From: Patescibacteria group bacterium
GTDB lineage: Bacteria; Patescibacteriota; UBA1384
Direction of reading: 5' to 3'
NCBI GenBank assembly: GCA_017992655.1
Contig: JAGOOF010000001.1
Location: 1 to 24,423, forward strand
DNA: 24,423 nt
Shown here: one piece after another, positions 15,102 through 23,209 of the stretch
Layout of the letters: each line of letters begins with the position of its first letter
Numbering within the stretch: position 1 is the first letter of the stretch
Translations under genes and position numbers: made by a program
The notes under the pieces: generated by a model
What the model was told of the DNA's origin: nothing
The model's input: only the letters and a program-made list of their open reading frames with translations
Databases searched by the model: none

Positions 15102-15513
15102 TTTCACCTTCTTTGACTACAAACACACAACGCACGGGTAGCTTGTGTGACGCAAGGCGCATTGCCTCTCTCGCAACATCTGTAGTGACACCATCTATTT
15201 CAAACATAAAAGTACCAGGCTTAACCGTTGCCACAAAATGATCTGGAGATCCCTTTCCTCCTCCCATCCCAACTTCTGCCGGAGTGGTGGTTACTACTCG
15301 ATCGGGGAATATGCGGATCCACACTTTGCCTCCTCTTTTCATGTAGCGAGTCATTGCCCGTCGGGCAGCCTCAATTTGGCGCGAGGTGATTGAGCCACGA
15401 GAAAGCGCTCTTAGCCCGTATGCGCCAAAAGAAATTTTATTAAGACGGGTACTAACTCCCTTACGGTTTCCCCGAAAATGTTTTCTGTGTTTAAGTTTTT
15501 TAGGAATTAACAT
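15091..15513 (-). CDS. rplP: 50S ribosomal protein uL16
   Basis: Lies by the A-site tRNA near the peptidyl transferase centre. The ATG at 15513 ([15 protein letters not shown]) has a good GGAGAG ribosome site; a GTG two codons upstream is less likely. The pattern [42 protein letters not shown] is standard. In the conserved loop the residue that aligns with E. coli Arg81 is Gly82 ([11 protein letters not shown]), read from codons GTT GGG ATG. The length is 140 aa. It overlaps rpsC by 14 bases. Confidence 0.97.
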   Translation of the reverse strand: MLIPKKLKHRKHFRGNRKGVSTRLNKISFGAYGLRALSRGSITSRQIEAARRAMTRYMKRGGKVWIRIFPDRVVTTTPAEVGMGGGKGSPDHFVATVKPGTFMFEIDGVTTDVAREAMRLASHKLPVRCVFVVKEGENEN

Positions 15514-16147
15514 TTTCACTCTCCGCTTTGTTCAATATCCAAACTTTTACGCCGACTGTTCCATATGTTGTTATGGCGTGAAAAACTGAAAAATCAATAT
15601 TTGCCTTCAGTGTTGAGAGAGGAATTGATCCTTCCGCAAACTTTTCTGTTCGGGCAATTTCTGCGCCATTTAAACGTCCCGCGACAGATACTTTCACGCC
15701 CAGTGCCCCGGCCTGCATCACTTTTTGTATTGCCATTTTGACGGCGCGACGGTAGGCAACGCGACGGCTGATTTGTCCTCCAATGTTCTGAGCAACCAGG
15801 CTAGCAGATAAATCCGGTTTTCTAATCTCAATAACTTCTACCTCTACTTTGCCGGGAGTAATCTTTTTAACAGCACCAGTTAGTTTTTCGATGTTTTGGC
15901 CAGAGCGTCCAATGAGTACACCTGGACGGCCAGTATGGATAGAAACCTTTGTTTTTTGTGCTGTACGTGCAATAGTTATATTCGCGATAGCAGCTTGAGG
16001 GCCACCTTCTTTTTCAATAAGAGCGCGTATTTTGATGTCTTGCTGTAGCTGCGCTCGGTATTGAGCGGGATTACTTGCAAACCAAACACTATCCCAGTTT
16101 TGCTTGATTGGCAAACGAAAACTTTTTGGATTAATTTTGTGACCCAT
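15500..16147 (-). CDS. rpsC: 30S ribosomal protein uS3
   Basis: A 30S head protein at the mRNA entry channel. It opens [24 protein letters not shown], has the KH domain with the [17 protein letters not shown] loop, and a C-terminal domain with [31 protein letters not shown] and [12 protein letters not shown]. The length of 215 aa is normal. It overlaps rplV by 17 bases and rplP by 14. Confidence 0.98.
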   Translation of the reverse strand: MGHKINPKSFRLPIKQNWDSVWFASNPAQYRAQLQQDIKIRALIEKEGGPQAAIANITIARTAQKTKVSIHTGRPGVLIGRSGQNIEKLTGAVKKITPGKVEVEVIEIRKPDLSASLVAQNIGGQISRRVAYRRAVKMAIQKVMQAGALGVKVSVAGRLNGAEIARTEKFAEGSIPLSTLKANIDFSVFHAITTYGTVGVKVWILNKAESENVNS

Positions 16148-16514
16148 TTTTTTCCTTTTTATCGCTTGTTTCGCTTGGTTGTGTTGCTTCGCTTAATGTT
16201 AATGACAAGTGAGACATTTGATGTTTATAGGCGTTTGAATAGCCCCGTGCCCCCGCTCGTTGACGGCGTAACCTCGCGCCTTGATTAACAGCGACATTAG
16301 CGACGACAATCGATTTTGCGTTTGGTGATTTTTCTTTAATAATTGCTTCTGCGTTGCTTAAGGCATGTAAAAAATACTCTTTGTATCCTTTGTTGCAATT
16401 ATTAACAATAAAGCGTGCTTGCTCAAGAGTCTTTTTCTGCAAAGCACTAGCTAACAACGCCATTTTTTTTGGCGATACTCGAATATAACGAATTAATACT
16501 TTTGCCTGTGTCAT
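16131..16514 (-). CDS. rplV: 50S ribosomal protein uL22
   Basis: Its long hairpin lines the peptide exit tunnel. Conserved parts are IRVSPKKMALLASALQKKTLEQA, LHALSNAEAIIKEKSPNAKSIVVANVAVNQGARLRRQRAGARG and SHLSLTLSE. The hairpin tip (RRQRAGARGYSNAYKHQ) differs in detail from the E. coli residues but keeps the basic pattern. The tail is polar ([18 protein letters not shown]). The length is 127 aa; the gap to rpsS is 2 bases. Confidence 0.97.
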   Translation of the reverse strand: MTQAKVLIRYIRVSPKKMALLASALQKKTLEQARFIVNNCNKGYKEYFLHALSNAEAIIKEKSPNAKSIVVANVAVNQGARLRRQRAGARGYSNAYKHQMSHLSLTLSEATQPSETSDKKEKNGSQN

Positions 16515-16516
16515 AA

Positions 16517-16828
16517 TTATTTATCTTTTACTACGGGTGTTTTGTTTTCCGCAATGGCTTGTTCTTTCGCCATTTTACCACCGTGCTTACGAAACTTGCG
16601 TGTTGGAGAAAATTCACCAAGTTTGTGACCGACCATGTCTTCAGTGATAAAAACAGGTAAATGCTCTTTCCCGTTATGAATAGCAATGGTAAAACCTACG
16701 AATTCAGGGGCAACGACACTGCTTCGTGCCCATGTTTTTATTACTGTTTTATCGCCGGCTCTTAAGCCAGTGATTTTCTTTAGTAAATTTATATCTACGT
16801 AAGGACCTTTTTTGAGTGATCTAGACAT
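16517..16828 (-). CDS. rpsS: 30S ribosomal protein uS19
   Basis: A 30S head protein that forms bridge B1a with uL5 and 23S rRNA. It begins [19 protein letters not shown] and shows the family block [47 protein letters not shown]. The length is 103 aa, with a short charged tail after the usual end. It lies 2 bases after rplB. Confidence 0.98.
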   Translation of the reverse strand: MSRSLKKGPYVDINLLKKITGLRAGDKTVIKTWARSSVVAPEFVGFTIAIHNGKEHLPVFITEDMVGHKLGEFSPTRKFRKHGGKMAKEQAIAENKTPVVKDK

Positions 16829-16830
16829 TT

Positions 16831-17679
16831 TTACCTTCTTTTTTTAGATCGTCGACGGATAATAAAACTGCCTCTGTCGAAGCGACGACGAGTCTTCTTG
16901 CCAAGCGCTTTGCTTCCCCATGGTGTTTTGGGTGCCTTCATCCCAATGGATGAACCGCCTTCACCTCCACCGTGAGGGTGAGCAGCGGGATGCATTGCTT
17001 TACCGCGTACTGTTGGTCTTATTCCCATATGCCTTTTTCTTCCAGCCTTATCAACCCTTATCGCATTATGAACATCGTTGCTAAGCGAACCGACGCTCGC
17101 AAGACAGGTGCTATGAAAACGACGGATCTCGCCAGAAGGTAGTTTAACAAGCGTATAATCGTTTTCGTGTGCCATTATAACTGCTCTCGACCCTGCAGAA
17201 CGAACTATTTTCGCGCGGCTTTTAGGTGTGATTTCTAAACAATGAACCGCAAGGCCAGTTGGAATCAGGCCAATAGGTAAACGGTTGCCTGGGGCAATCG
17301 GTGCTCTTTCTCCTATATCGAGTTTGTGGCCCACCTTAGTTTCTAGTGGAGCGAGTATATAAAATAGCTTACCGATACTATTTTTAATAAGAGCGATATG
17401 AGCAGACCTGTTTGGGTCGTATTCAAAACGTATAACCTCAAATGGTGGGTTGCCACATTGTTCCAGTGTGGAAATTTGTCGGTATAAACGTTTTGCTCCT
17501 CCCCCTTTATGCCGTACTGACACGTGGCCTTGGCTATCACGTCCAACTGCACGCTTAAACCCTTTAGTAAGTGACTTTACTGGCCTTGTTTTGCTTAATT
17601 TTTCGCTAATAACATAACTTGTCTTGCGTTGTGCAGGCGTGGTCGGTTTGCTAATTCTTATTTGCTTCTTTTTAATCAT
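16831..17679 (-). CDS. rplB: 50S ribosomal protein uL2
   Basis: A core 50S protein near the peptidyl transferase centre and bridge B7b. The RNA-binding domain has [22 protein letters not shown] and [13 protein letters not shown]; the C-terminal part has the key loop [37 protein letters not shown], including the catalytically important His of HPHGGGEG. The length of 282 aa is close to normal. The ATG overlaps the rplW stop in ATGA. Confidence 0.98.
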   Translation of the reverse strand: MIKKKQIRISKPTTPAQRKTSYVISEKLSKTRPVKSLTKGFKRAVGRDSQGHVSVRHKGGGAKRLYRQISTLEQCGNPPFEVIRFEYDPNRSAHIALIKNSIGKLFYILAPLETKVGHKLDIGERAPIAPGNRLPIGLIPTGLAVHCLEITPKSRAKIVRSAGSRAVIMAHENDYTLVKLPSGEIRRFHSTCLASVGSLSNDVHNAIRVDKAGRKRHMGIRPTVRGKAMHPAAHPHGGGEGGSSIGMKAPKTPWGSKALGKKTRRRFDRGSFIIRRRSKKRR

Positions 17680-17951
17680 TTCGTGACCTCAAAACCATCG
17701 ATTTTGACTTTTTCTGGCATCTTTACACGGATAATTTTAAGTGCCTTAGAGGCAAAATAGTTACGTCCTCTTCTTTTCCTTATGCTGGCTCGTTTAACCG
17801 CTACAATGCTTAGGGGATTTTTGCCGTATTTTACAGAAATCATTTCAGCCATATCAGGCTTAGTTATTTCTTTAGGTACAATAAATGAATACCAATTTTT
17901 TTCGATTAGTTGCAAACTTTTTTCGGTAATAAGAGGCTTGAGGTATATCAT
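17676..17951 (-). CDS. rplW: 50S ribosomal protein uL23
   Basis: The docking site for trigger factor and SRP at the tunnel exit. The pattern LKPLITEKSLQLIEKNWYSFIVPKEITKPDMAEMISVKYG is characteristic (usually P-x-x-T-E-K at the start), followed by the extended loop and KRGRNYFASKALKIIRVKMPEK. The length of 91 aa is normal. It follows rplD by 1 base and overlaps rplB by 4. Confidence 0.96.
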   Translation of the reverse strand: MIYLKPLITEKSLQLIEKNWYSFIVPKEITKPDMAEMISVKYGKNPLSIVAVKRASIRKRRGRNYFASKALKIIRVKMPEKVKIDGFEVTK

Positions 17952-17952
17952 G

Positions 17953-18561
17953 TTATTTAATATTTTTTATTACATCTTCTGGCATAACCACAGCGTTGTT
18001 ATCCAAAAGGTCATAAACATTAAGACTGTTGCTGGCAACAGTTGTTATGCCAACCATATTTCGTGCCGTACGAATGAGGGAGATATGGCCTTTTTCAGTG
18101 ACCAATAAAATCTTTCTTCCTAGTATGCCGAGTTTTTCAAATAATTTTACAAGATCTTTCCTCGGTAATTTATCGATTCCTTTTACAGGAAAAAGCGCTT
18201 TCTCTGCCACTTTTTGGCTTAGCGCAACATTGCGTGCAGCAACACGCATTTTTTTAGGGATAGTCAGTGAGCGATTACGCTGCGAGGTAGGACCAAAGGT
18301 TACTCCTCCGCCTCTCCAGATCGGTGAACGACTTGAGCCAGCACGTGCGCGCCCTGTTCCTTTTTGGCGCCAAGGTTTTTTGCCTCCCCCACTTACTTCA
18401 CTGCGATCGAGTGTGTTAGCTGTTGCTGGCTTACGATTGGCAAGAAAAACGCGTACGGCCTGCGCAATTAATTTGTCGTTTTTTTTCTTACCAAAAACAA
18501 CATCAGCGACAGTTATTGTCGTCTCGCTTTTGCCTGTATTGTCGTAAAGTTTAATTTTCAT
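17953..18561 (-). CDS. rplD: 50S ribosomal protein uL4
   Basis: Its loop reaches the tunnel constriction. The loop is recognisable by KKPWRQKGTGRARAGSSRSPIWRGGGVTFGP, followed by KKMRVAARNVALSQKVAE and the C-terminal part with NVYDLLDNNAVVMPEDVIKNIK. The length of 202 aa is normal. In E. coli uL4 represses the S10 operon through its leader; here a leader of that size is absent in front of rpsJ. The gap to rplC is 1 base. Confidence 0.98.
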   Translation of the reverse strand: MKIKLYDNTGKSETTITVADVVFGKKKNDKLIAQAVRVFLANRKPATANTLDRSEVSGGGKKPWRQKGTGRARAGSSRSPIWRGGGVTFGPTSQRNRSLTIPKKMRVAARNVALSQKVAEKALFPVKGIDKLPRKDLVKLFEKLGILGRKILLVTEKGHISLIRTARNMVGITTVASNSLNVYDLLDNNAVVMPEDVIKNIK

Positions 18562-18562
18562 A

Positions 18563-19171
18563 TTACTGTTTAATGGTTACCCAACTATTATTAGCGCCGG
18601 GTATAGAGCCTTTCAGAAGAATTAGGTTTTCCTTAGTGTTAACATCGAATATCTCTATTTTTTTCTGGTTAGAAACAACTCCTCCAAGGTGACCAGGCAT
18701 TTTCTTTCCTTTAACTACTCGTTGTGGATAACCTCCACCAATTGACCCAGGTGCCCGGTGATGATCTGAGCCATGAGTTTCAGGCCCTCTATGGAAGCCG
18801 TGCCTTTTGATTACGCCGGCATATCCTTTGCCTTTTGTTACGCCAATAACGGTTACCTTGTCCCCTTTTGCAAACTGACTTACATCAACTTTGTCACCAG
18901 GTTTAAGATTAGTGTCTTGCTCTATGGAAAATTCTTTTAGCAATGAGTGATTAGTACCACCTTTTTTCATGTGTCCTAGTGCCGGTTTTTTTATGTTTTT
19001 CTCTTTTATCTCCCCTGCCCCCACCTGGGCAGCACTATAACCGTCGGGGTTTTTAGCTCTTATTTGCATAATAGTATTAGGAAGAGCGCTTACCACAGTT
19101 AAAACCACCAACTGTTTATCGGTAAATACCCGTGTCATGCCTATTTTTCTGCCTAGTATGAATTTTGCCAT
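18563..19171 (-). CDS. rplC: 50S ribosomal protein uL3
   Basis: Starts 50S assembly and reaches the peptidyl transferase centre. Family blocks are LGRKIGMTRVFTD, VIGVTKGKGYAGVIKRHGFHRGPETHGSDHHRAPGSIGGGYPQRVVKGKKMPGHLGG and GSIPGANNSWVTIK. In the loop, GSIGQNQ of E. coli (with the Gln methylated by PrmB) reads GSIGGGYPQ. The length of 202 aa is normal. The start ATG lacks an obvious ribosome site and lies 74 bases after rpsJ, the only sizeable gap within the S10 group. Confidence 0.97.
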   Translation of the reverse strand: MAKFILGRKIGMTRVFTDKQLVVLTVVSALPNTIMQIRAKNPDGYSAAQVGAGEIKEKNIKKPALGHMKKGGTNHSLLKEFSIEQDTNLKPGDKVDVSQFAKGDKVTVIGVTKGKGYAGVIKRHGFHRGPETHGSDHHRAPGSIGGGYPQRVVKGKKMPGHLGGVVSNQKKIEIFDVNTKENLILLKGSIPGANNSWVTIKQ

Positions 19172-19245
19172 AAGATTAACGTTATCCCGATCCTTCCCTG
19201 AAAGGGTGATATCTTGGATTATATTTGGTTACTCATTTAGGTGTG
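19172..19245 (-). promoter_or_regulatory. rpsJ-rplC gap with a TATAAT box and a small hairpin
   Basis: On the minus strand this gap contains a perfect TATAAT near its start, without a good -35 at 17 bases (TTAACA lies 20 bases away), then a short hairpin CCCT-TTC-AGGG, and no recognisable ribosome site before rplC. It may hold a weak internal promoter or a leader for autoregulation. The evidence for either is slight. Confidence 0.25.
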
Positions 19246-19578
19246 TTAAGTTTTAATTTCGATGTCAACGCCACTCGGTAGGTCCAGGTTCATAAGTAGG
19301 TCGATTGTTTGCCCGCTTGGTTCCATTACATCTATTAACCGCTTATGAATTCTCATTTCGTATTGCTCTCGGCTGTCTTTGTGAATGAATGTCGAGCGCA
19401 AGACGGTCATTTTTTTAATTTGTGTGGGCAAAGGGATTGGCCCTATTGCGCTTGCTCCGGAACGGATAGCTGTTTCTATGATCTTCTCTGCTGCTTTGTC
19501 CAAAATACGATGATCATAGGCCTTTAAGCGTATCCTAATTCTTTGCTTTACCTCATTTTTTTTGCTTTGAGTAGCCAT
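19246..19578 (-). CDS. rpsJ: 30S ribosomal protein uS10
   Basis: A 30S head protein that also acts as the antitermination factor NusE together with NusB. The pattern [71 protein letters not shown] (in pieces) is standard. The N-terminus is about eight residues longer than in E. coli, rich in Lys/Gln. The length is 110 aa. It follows tuf by 17 bases, in contrast with E. coli, where it has its own promoter. Confidence 0.98.
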   Translation of the reverse strand: MATQSKKNEVKQRIRIRLKAYDHRILDKAAEKIIETAIRSGASAIGPIPLPTQIKKMTVLRSTFIHKDSREQYEMRIHKRLIDVMEPSGQTIDLLMNLDLPSGVDIEIKT

Positions 19579-19595
19579 TGACGGATAGTCTCTTT

Positions 19596-20780
19596 TTATT
19601 TGATGATTTTAGTAACAAACCCAGCACCAACAGTTCGTCCGCCCTCACGAATCGCAAAACGCATGCCATCTTCCATGGCAACGGGAACGATAAGCTTGAC
19701 TTTAAATGTAACTGTGTCTCCGGGCATCACCATTTCTGTTCCTTCCGGAAGCTCAACCTCACCCGTTACATCGGTGGTGCGAACATAGAACTGAGGCTTG
19801 TAACCTTTGCTGAACGGAGTGTGGCGGCCGCCTTCGTCTTTGGTAAGAATGTAAACTTCTGATTCAAACTCTGTGTGAGGCGTTATCGAACCAGGCTTTG
19901 CCAAAACTTGTCCACGCTCTACGTCGGTGCGTTCAATACCACGTAGTAGTACGCCAACATTATCGCCAGCCTGACCCTGGTCGAGCAATTTGTTGAACAT
20001 TTCCACGCCAGTAACAACAACTTTTTTAGTTGGTCTGATACCGACAATTTCTACTTCATCATTAATTTTTACTTGCCCGCGATCAATTCTGCCGGTTACT
20101 ACTGTTCCTCGTCCTTTAATGGAGAAAACATCTTCGATCGGCATGAGGAAGTCTTTGTCTATTTCTCTTTTTGGTTCAGGAATGTCTTTATCGAGTGCGG
20201 CAATTAATTCCTCAATTGCTTTTTCTGATTCCGCATCGCCCTCAATTGCTTTAAGAGCAGAACCACGGATGATACTGATTTTGTCTCCGTCGTATTTGTA
20301 CTTTGTTAAAAGTTCACGGATTTCCATTTCAACGAGGTCGATTAATTCTGCGTCCTTAACTTGATCAACCTTGTTCAAGAAAACAACGATATTAGGAACG
20401 TTTACCTGGTGCGCTAGCAAAATATGCTCTCTTGTTTGTGGCATAGGGCCATCGGCTGCTGAAACTACTAAAATCGCGGCATCCATCTGAGCGGCGCCGG
20501 TAATCATATTTTTTACGTAGTCAGCGTGTCCTGGACAGTCGACGTGCGCGTAGTGGCGGGTGTCAGACTCGTATTCACAGTGGCTGGTGGCGATGGTAAT
20601 ACCGCGCTCTCTTTCTTCTGGCGCGTTATCAATGGAGTCAAAAGATCGCTCCTTTGCCATTCCTTTTTTCGCTAGCACTTTTGTGATAGCGGCGGTTAAT
20701 GTTGTTTTGCCGTGATCAACGTGGCCAATAGTACCAACATTGACGTGAGGCTTGTTTCGTTCAAATTTTTCTGCGGCCAT
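19596..20780 (-). CDS. tuf: Elongation factor Tu
   Basis: A GTPase that delivers aminoacyl-tRNA to the ribosome. G1 GHVDHGKT is at 19-26, the switch I RGITI with T62, G3 DCPGH at 81-85, G4 NKVD at 136-139 and G5 near GSAL. Domains 2 and 3 follow ([37 protein letters not shown] at the end). The 394-aa length is standard. Switch I differs from the common sequence, reading [12 protein letters not shown] instead of ININTAHVEYET. AAAGGAG lies upstream of the ATG. The gene has its own overlapping promoters and hairpin in the leader. Confidence 0.99.
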   Translation of the reverse strand: MAAEKFERNKPHVNVGTIGHVDHGKTTLTAAITKVLAKKGMAKERSFDSIDNAPEERERGITIATSHCEYESDTRHYAHVDCPGHADYVKNMITGAAQMDAAILVVSAADGPMPQTREHILLAHQVNVPNIVVFLNKVDQVKDAELIDLVEMEIRELLTKYKYDGDKISIIRGSALKAIEGDAESEKAIEELIAALDKDIPEPKREIDKDFLMPIEDVFSIKGRGTVVTGRIDRGQVKINDEVEIVGIRPTKKVVVTGVEMFNKLLDQGQAGDNVGVLLRGIERTDVERGQVLAKPGSITPHTEFESEVYILTKDEGGRHTPFSKGYKPQFYVRTTDVTGEVELPEGTEMVMPGDTVTFKVKLIVPVAMEDGMRFAIREGGRTVGAGFVTKIIK

Positions 20781-20805
20781 TATACTCCTTTGGCATTAGA
20801 TGACA

Positions 20806-20822
20806 CGGCACATACTGTGCCG
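20806..20822 (-). promoter_or_regulatory. Perfect 7-bp hairpin at the 5' end of the tuf leader
   Basis: CGGCACA and TGTGCCG pair fully around a 3-base loop (20813-20815). No U-run follows, so it is not a terminator. It begins about five bases after the predicted start of the second tuf promoter, and about 18 after the first. A 5'-end hairpin could stabilise the mRNA or bind a protein. Confidence 0.6.
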
Positions 20823-20832
20823 ATTTGAATAA

Positions 20833-20861
20833 ATTGTAGCATAGTTATTGTAGCATTGCAA
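20833..20861 (-). promoter_or_regulatory. Second predicted tuf promoter
   Basis: On the minus strand TTGCAA (20856-20861), 17 bases ending in TGC, then TACAAT (20833-20838). The predicted start is near 20826, about 46 bases before the tuf ATG. Its -35 overlaps the spacer of the first promoter and it shares the same ATGCTACAAT decamer. Confidence 0.6.
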
Positions 20862-20875
20862 CTGGTTTGTGTCAA
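20847..20875 (-). promoter_or_regulatory. First predicted tuf promoter (consensus -35)
   Basis: On the minus strand a perfect TTGACA (20870-20875), 17 bases ending in TGC, then TACAAT (20847-20852). The predicted start is near 20840. It lies 6 bases beyond the fusA stop and drives tuf and probably the S10 and spc genes behind it. This is the best match to the sigma70 consensus in the window. Confidence 0.8.
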
Positions 20876-20881
20876 TCAACA

Positions 20882-22960
20882 TTATTTAGCTTTATTGGAT
20901 GCAATTTGTTCTGTGATATTTCTTGGCACTTCTTCATAATGGCTAAATTCCATGGTGTAGCTTGCCCTTCCCTGTGTCATTGAGCGCAAGCTAGTTGCGT
21001 AGCCAAACATTTCCGCCAAAGGTACTTTGGCGCGGATCGATTTAGCGGAAGAGCGATCGTTCGTCTCTTCGATACGGCCTCTTTTGCTGTTTAAATCTCC
21101 CATGACATCGCCAAGAAAATCTTCTGGGGTGACTACTTCTACATTCATAATTGGTTCTAAAAGTACTGGACGGGCATTCTTTACACCTTCTTGCAAGGCC
21201 ATGGAGCCAGCAATTTGAAAGGCCATTTCGGACGAGTCAACGTCGTGATAGGTGCCATCGTACAGCTTTACCGTCATATCCACCAATTGGTAACCAGCAA
21301 CGACACCTTTTTGCATTGCCTGTTTAATACCTTTTTCTGCTGCCGGAATAAACTCTTGCGGGATAGCGCCACCTTTTATACTGTTGATGAATTCATATCC
21401 CTCGCCACGCTCTTTTGGCGTCACTTCAATATATACATGGCCATATTGACCACGGCCTCCGGATTGGCGAATGAATTTTCCTTCTGCTTTGGCCGGGGCG
21501 GTAATTGTCTCTCGGTAGGCAACTTGGGGTTTGCCGACGTTTGCTTCAACGTTGAATTCTCTTTTCATACGGTCAACAATGATATCCAGGTGGAGTTCGC
21601 CCATTCCACCAATGATAGTTTGGTTAGTTTCCTCATCGCTCGAAACCCTAAACGTCGGATCTTCTTCCGCCAAACGCTTAAGTGCTAGAGCCATTTTTTC
21701 TTGATCCGCCTTAGTTTTTGGCTCGATGGCGATATCGATAACAGGATCAGGGAATTCAATGGACTCTAAAAGAATCGGACGAGCTGGGTCGCAGAGAGTA
21801 TTGCCGGTAGTAGTGTCTTTGAGCCCAACTGCAGCGGCAATTTCTCCAGCGTAAATAGCGTCTACATCTTCGCGATGGTTGGCATGCATACGTAAAATGC
21901 GCCCAATGCGCTCTTTATTGCCTGTCGAGGTATTCAGGACATAAGAGCCGGACTTAAGAACTCCGGAATAAACCCTGAAGAATGCAAGCTTCCCTACAAA
22001 AGGATCTGCGGCAATTTTAAAGGCAAGTGCTGCGAAGGGTTCGTCGTCGCTAACTTGAAGCGTTATTTCTTTTTCGGGGTCTTTGGGGCTTGTTCCAACA
22101 GGTGCGGGGACCTCTAAGGGGTTGGGCAAATATTCGGTGATAGCATTAAGTAGAAGCTGAACCCCTTTATTTTTAAGAGCGCTTCCCAGAAAGACAGGGA
22201 AAAGGTTGCCCGCAATCACTGCTTTGCGTAGTGCTTTTTTAATATCGTCGACTAATAACTCATTTCCTCCAAGGTATTTATTAAGAAGGTCGTCATCAGT
22301 TTCTGCGATTTTCTCGATTGCTTTTTCCCTCAAAACTTCTGCGTGCTCTTTGAGATCTAAAGGAATTTCTCCTTCCTCTATTTCGTTACCGAGATCATCT
22401 TTATAAACATAAGCCTTGCGCGTAAGAAGGTCAACGATACCGCGAAGGTTAGATTCGGAGCCGACGGGCATTTGCATTAACACGGCTTTATTGGAAAGCC
22501 TCTCAATAATAGAGTTAAAACTTTTCTCGTAGTCGGCGCCAGTACGGTCTATCTTATTAATAAAGCAAATTCTCGGTACGTTGTATTTGTCGGCCTGTCG
22601 CCATACTGTTTCTGATTGTGGCTCTACACCGGCAACACCGTCAAAAACTACTACGCCCCCATCTAGCACACGCAAAGAGCGTTCTACCTCAACTGTGAAG
22701 TCTACGTGCCCAGGCGTGTCGATAATATTGATGCGCTTATTATTCCAAAAACAAGTTGTGGCTGCAGAAGTAATGGTAATACCTCTTTCGCGCTCTTGTT
22801 CCATCCAGTCCATTTCTGCTTGCCCCTCATGAACCTCACCTATTTTATGTTTTTTACCCGTGTAAAAAAGTACGCGTTCAGTGGTGGTTGTTTTTCCCGC
22901 ATCAATGTGTGCGATAATGCCAATATTTCTTGTGTCTTCTAGCGAAAATTCTCGTGCCAT
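20882..22960 (-). CDS. fusA: Elongation factor G
   Basis: A GTPase that drives translocation and, with RRF, ribosome recycling. G1 AHIDAGKT is at 17-24, RGITI near 60, G3 DTPGH at 81-85 and G4 NKID at 135-138. Domain II follows, then III ([15 protein letters not shown]), IV ([18 protein letters not shown]; domain IV loop with [15 protein letters not shown]) and V ([30 protein letters not shown]). The length of 692 aa is normal. The ATG lacks a recognisable ribosome site; its leader carries a hairpin and a promoter. It belongs to the str group with rpsL, rpsG and tuf. Confidence 0.99.
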   Translation of the reverse strand: MAREFSLEDTRNIGIIAHIDAGKTTTTERVLFYTGKKHKIGEVHEGQAEMDWMEQERERGITITSAATTCFWNNKRINIIDTPGHVDFTVEVERSLRVLDGGVVVFDGVAGVEPQSETVWRQADKYNVPRICFINKIDRTGADYEKSFNSIIERLSNKAVLMQMPVGSESNLRGIVDLLTRKAYVYKDDLGNEIEEGEIPLDLKEHAEVLREKAIEKIAETDDDLLNKYLGGNELLVDDIKKALRKAVIAGNLFPVFLGSALKNKGVQLLLNAITEYLPNPLEVPAPVGTSPKDPEKEITLQVSDDEPFAALAFKIAADPFVGKLAFFRVYSGVLKSGSYVLNTSTGNKERIGRILRMHANHREDVDAIYAGEIAAAVGLKDTTTGNTLCDPARPILLESIEFPDPVIDIAIEPKTKADQEKMALALKRLAEEDPTFRVSSDEETNQTIIGGMGELHLDIIVDRMKREFNVEANVGKPQVAYRETITAPAKAEGKFIRQSGGRGQYGHVYIEVTPKERGEGYEFINSIKGGAIPQEFIPAAEKGIKQAMQKGVVAGYQLVDMTVKLYDGTYHDVDSSEMAFQIAGSMALQEGVKNARPVLLEPIMNVEVVTPEDFLGDVMGDLNSKRGRIEETNDRSSAKSIRAKVPLAEMFGYATSLRSMTQGRASYTMEFSHYEEVPRNITEQIASNKAK

Positions 22961-22980
22961 AATGTTTTATATATTGCGAA

Positions 22981-23001
22981 TAAAAAGCCCCATTTTCGGG
23001 G
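22981..23001 (-). terminator. Terminator-like hairpin in the fusA leader
   Basis: On the minus strand CCCCG-AAAA-TGGGG (22988-23001; four GC pairs plus a G-U) is followed by CTTTTTA (22981-22987). It looks like a short intrinsic terminator. Its stem begins about two bases after the predicted fusA transcription start, so it could also be an attenuator or a 5'-end stabiliser, besides ending transcripts coming from rpsG. Confidence 0.5.
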
Positions 23002-23009
23002 ACAAAGAA

Positions 23010-23038
23010 ATTGTACTACATTATTTTATACATGTAAA
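23010..23038 (-). promoter_or_regulatory. Predicted fusA promoter
   Basis: On the minus strand TTTACA (23033-23038) and TACAAT (23010-23015) are separated by 17 bases. The predicted start is near 23003, giving a leader of about 44 bases. Both boxes are 5/6 to consensus; no TGn precedes the -10. Confidence 0.6.
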
Positions 23039-23070
23039 GATCGCATAACTGCTATCATGTACAATCGGCG

Positions 23071-23087
23071 CGAGAACTGTTGTATCA
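23071..23087 (+). repeat. 17-base direct repeat, copy 1
   Basis: CGAGAACTGTTGTATCA here and CGAGGACTATTGTATCA at 23193-23209 match at 15 of 17 positions, 122 bases apart in the same direction. This copy also forms the right side (minus-strand sense) of an inverted repeat with 23109-23115 (GAGAACT/AGTTCTC). Confidence 0.55.
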
Positions 23088-23115
23088 GTTTTTGCGTAAA
23101 CAGTTTATAGTTCTC
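23072..23115 (-). repeat. Inverted repeat with two alternative 7-bp stems
   Basis: On the minus strand GAGAACT (23109-23115) can pair with AGTTCTC (23072-23078), and AACTGTT can pair with AACAGTT inside it. The two 3' arms overlap at AGTT, so the stems exclude each other. Such mutually exclusive stems are what a switching leader would need, but no ligand is suggested by the sequence. Confidence 0.4.
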
Positions 23116-23143
23116 TAGATGGCGCTTCGCTTTGCGCTTAGCG

Positions 23144-23157
23144 TGTTCTCTTGAACA
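23144..23157. repeat. 14-base inverted repeat TGTTC-N4-GAACA
   Basis: TGTTCTCTTGAACA is a perfect palindrome of two 5-base arms around four bases. It could be a small RNA hairpin or an operator. It is not a LexA box, which has GAAC outside GTTC. Confidence 0.4.
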
Positions 23158-23192
23158 TAAAAAACATACCTTGGACAACAACAGTGGTGATA

Positions 23193-23209
23193 CGAGGACT
23201 ATTGTATCA
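23193..23209 (+). repeat. 17-base direct repeat, copy 2, right after the rpsG stop
   Basis: Partner of the copy at 23071-23087 (15 of 17 identical). TGATAC at 23188-23193 and GTATCA at 23204-23209 also form a 6-bp stem with a 10-base loop that starts two bases after the rpsG stop codon. Confidence 0.55.

Noticed and set aside
4055..17680. Alternative genetic code with UGA as Gly, as in Gracilibacteria and SR1
   Set aside because: UGA ends rbfA, rplM, rplW and rplR at the expected family lengths, and no in-frame UGA occurs within any conserved gene.
18723..18731. A second exact DnaA box
   Set aside because: It lies in the middle of rplC and is explained by the codons for the conserved Gly-Tyr-Pro-Gln stretch; used only to show the background rate.
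19185..19200. Resemblance to a homing endonuclease (I-SceI-like) site in the rpsJ-rplC gap
   Set aside because: Only about ten bases match, with no intron, intein or endonuclease gene nearby.
23144..23157. LexA/SOS operator
   Set aside because: The arms are in the opposite order (GTTC outside, GAAC inside) to the Gram-positive LexA box, and the gene context gives no support.
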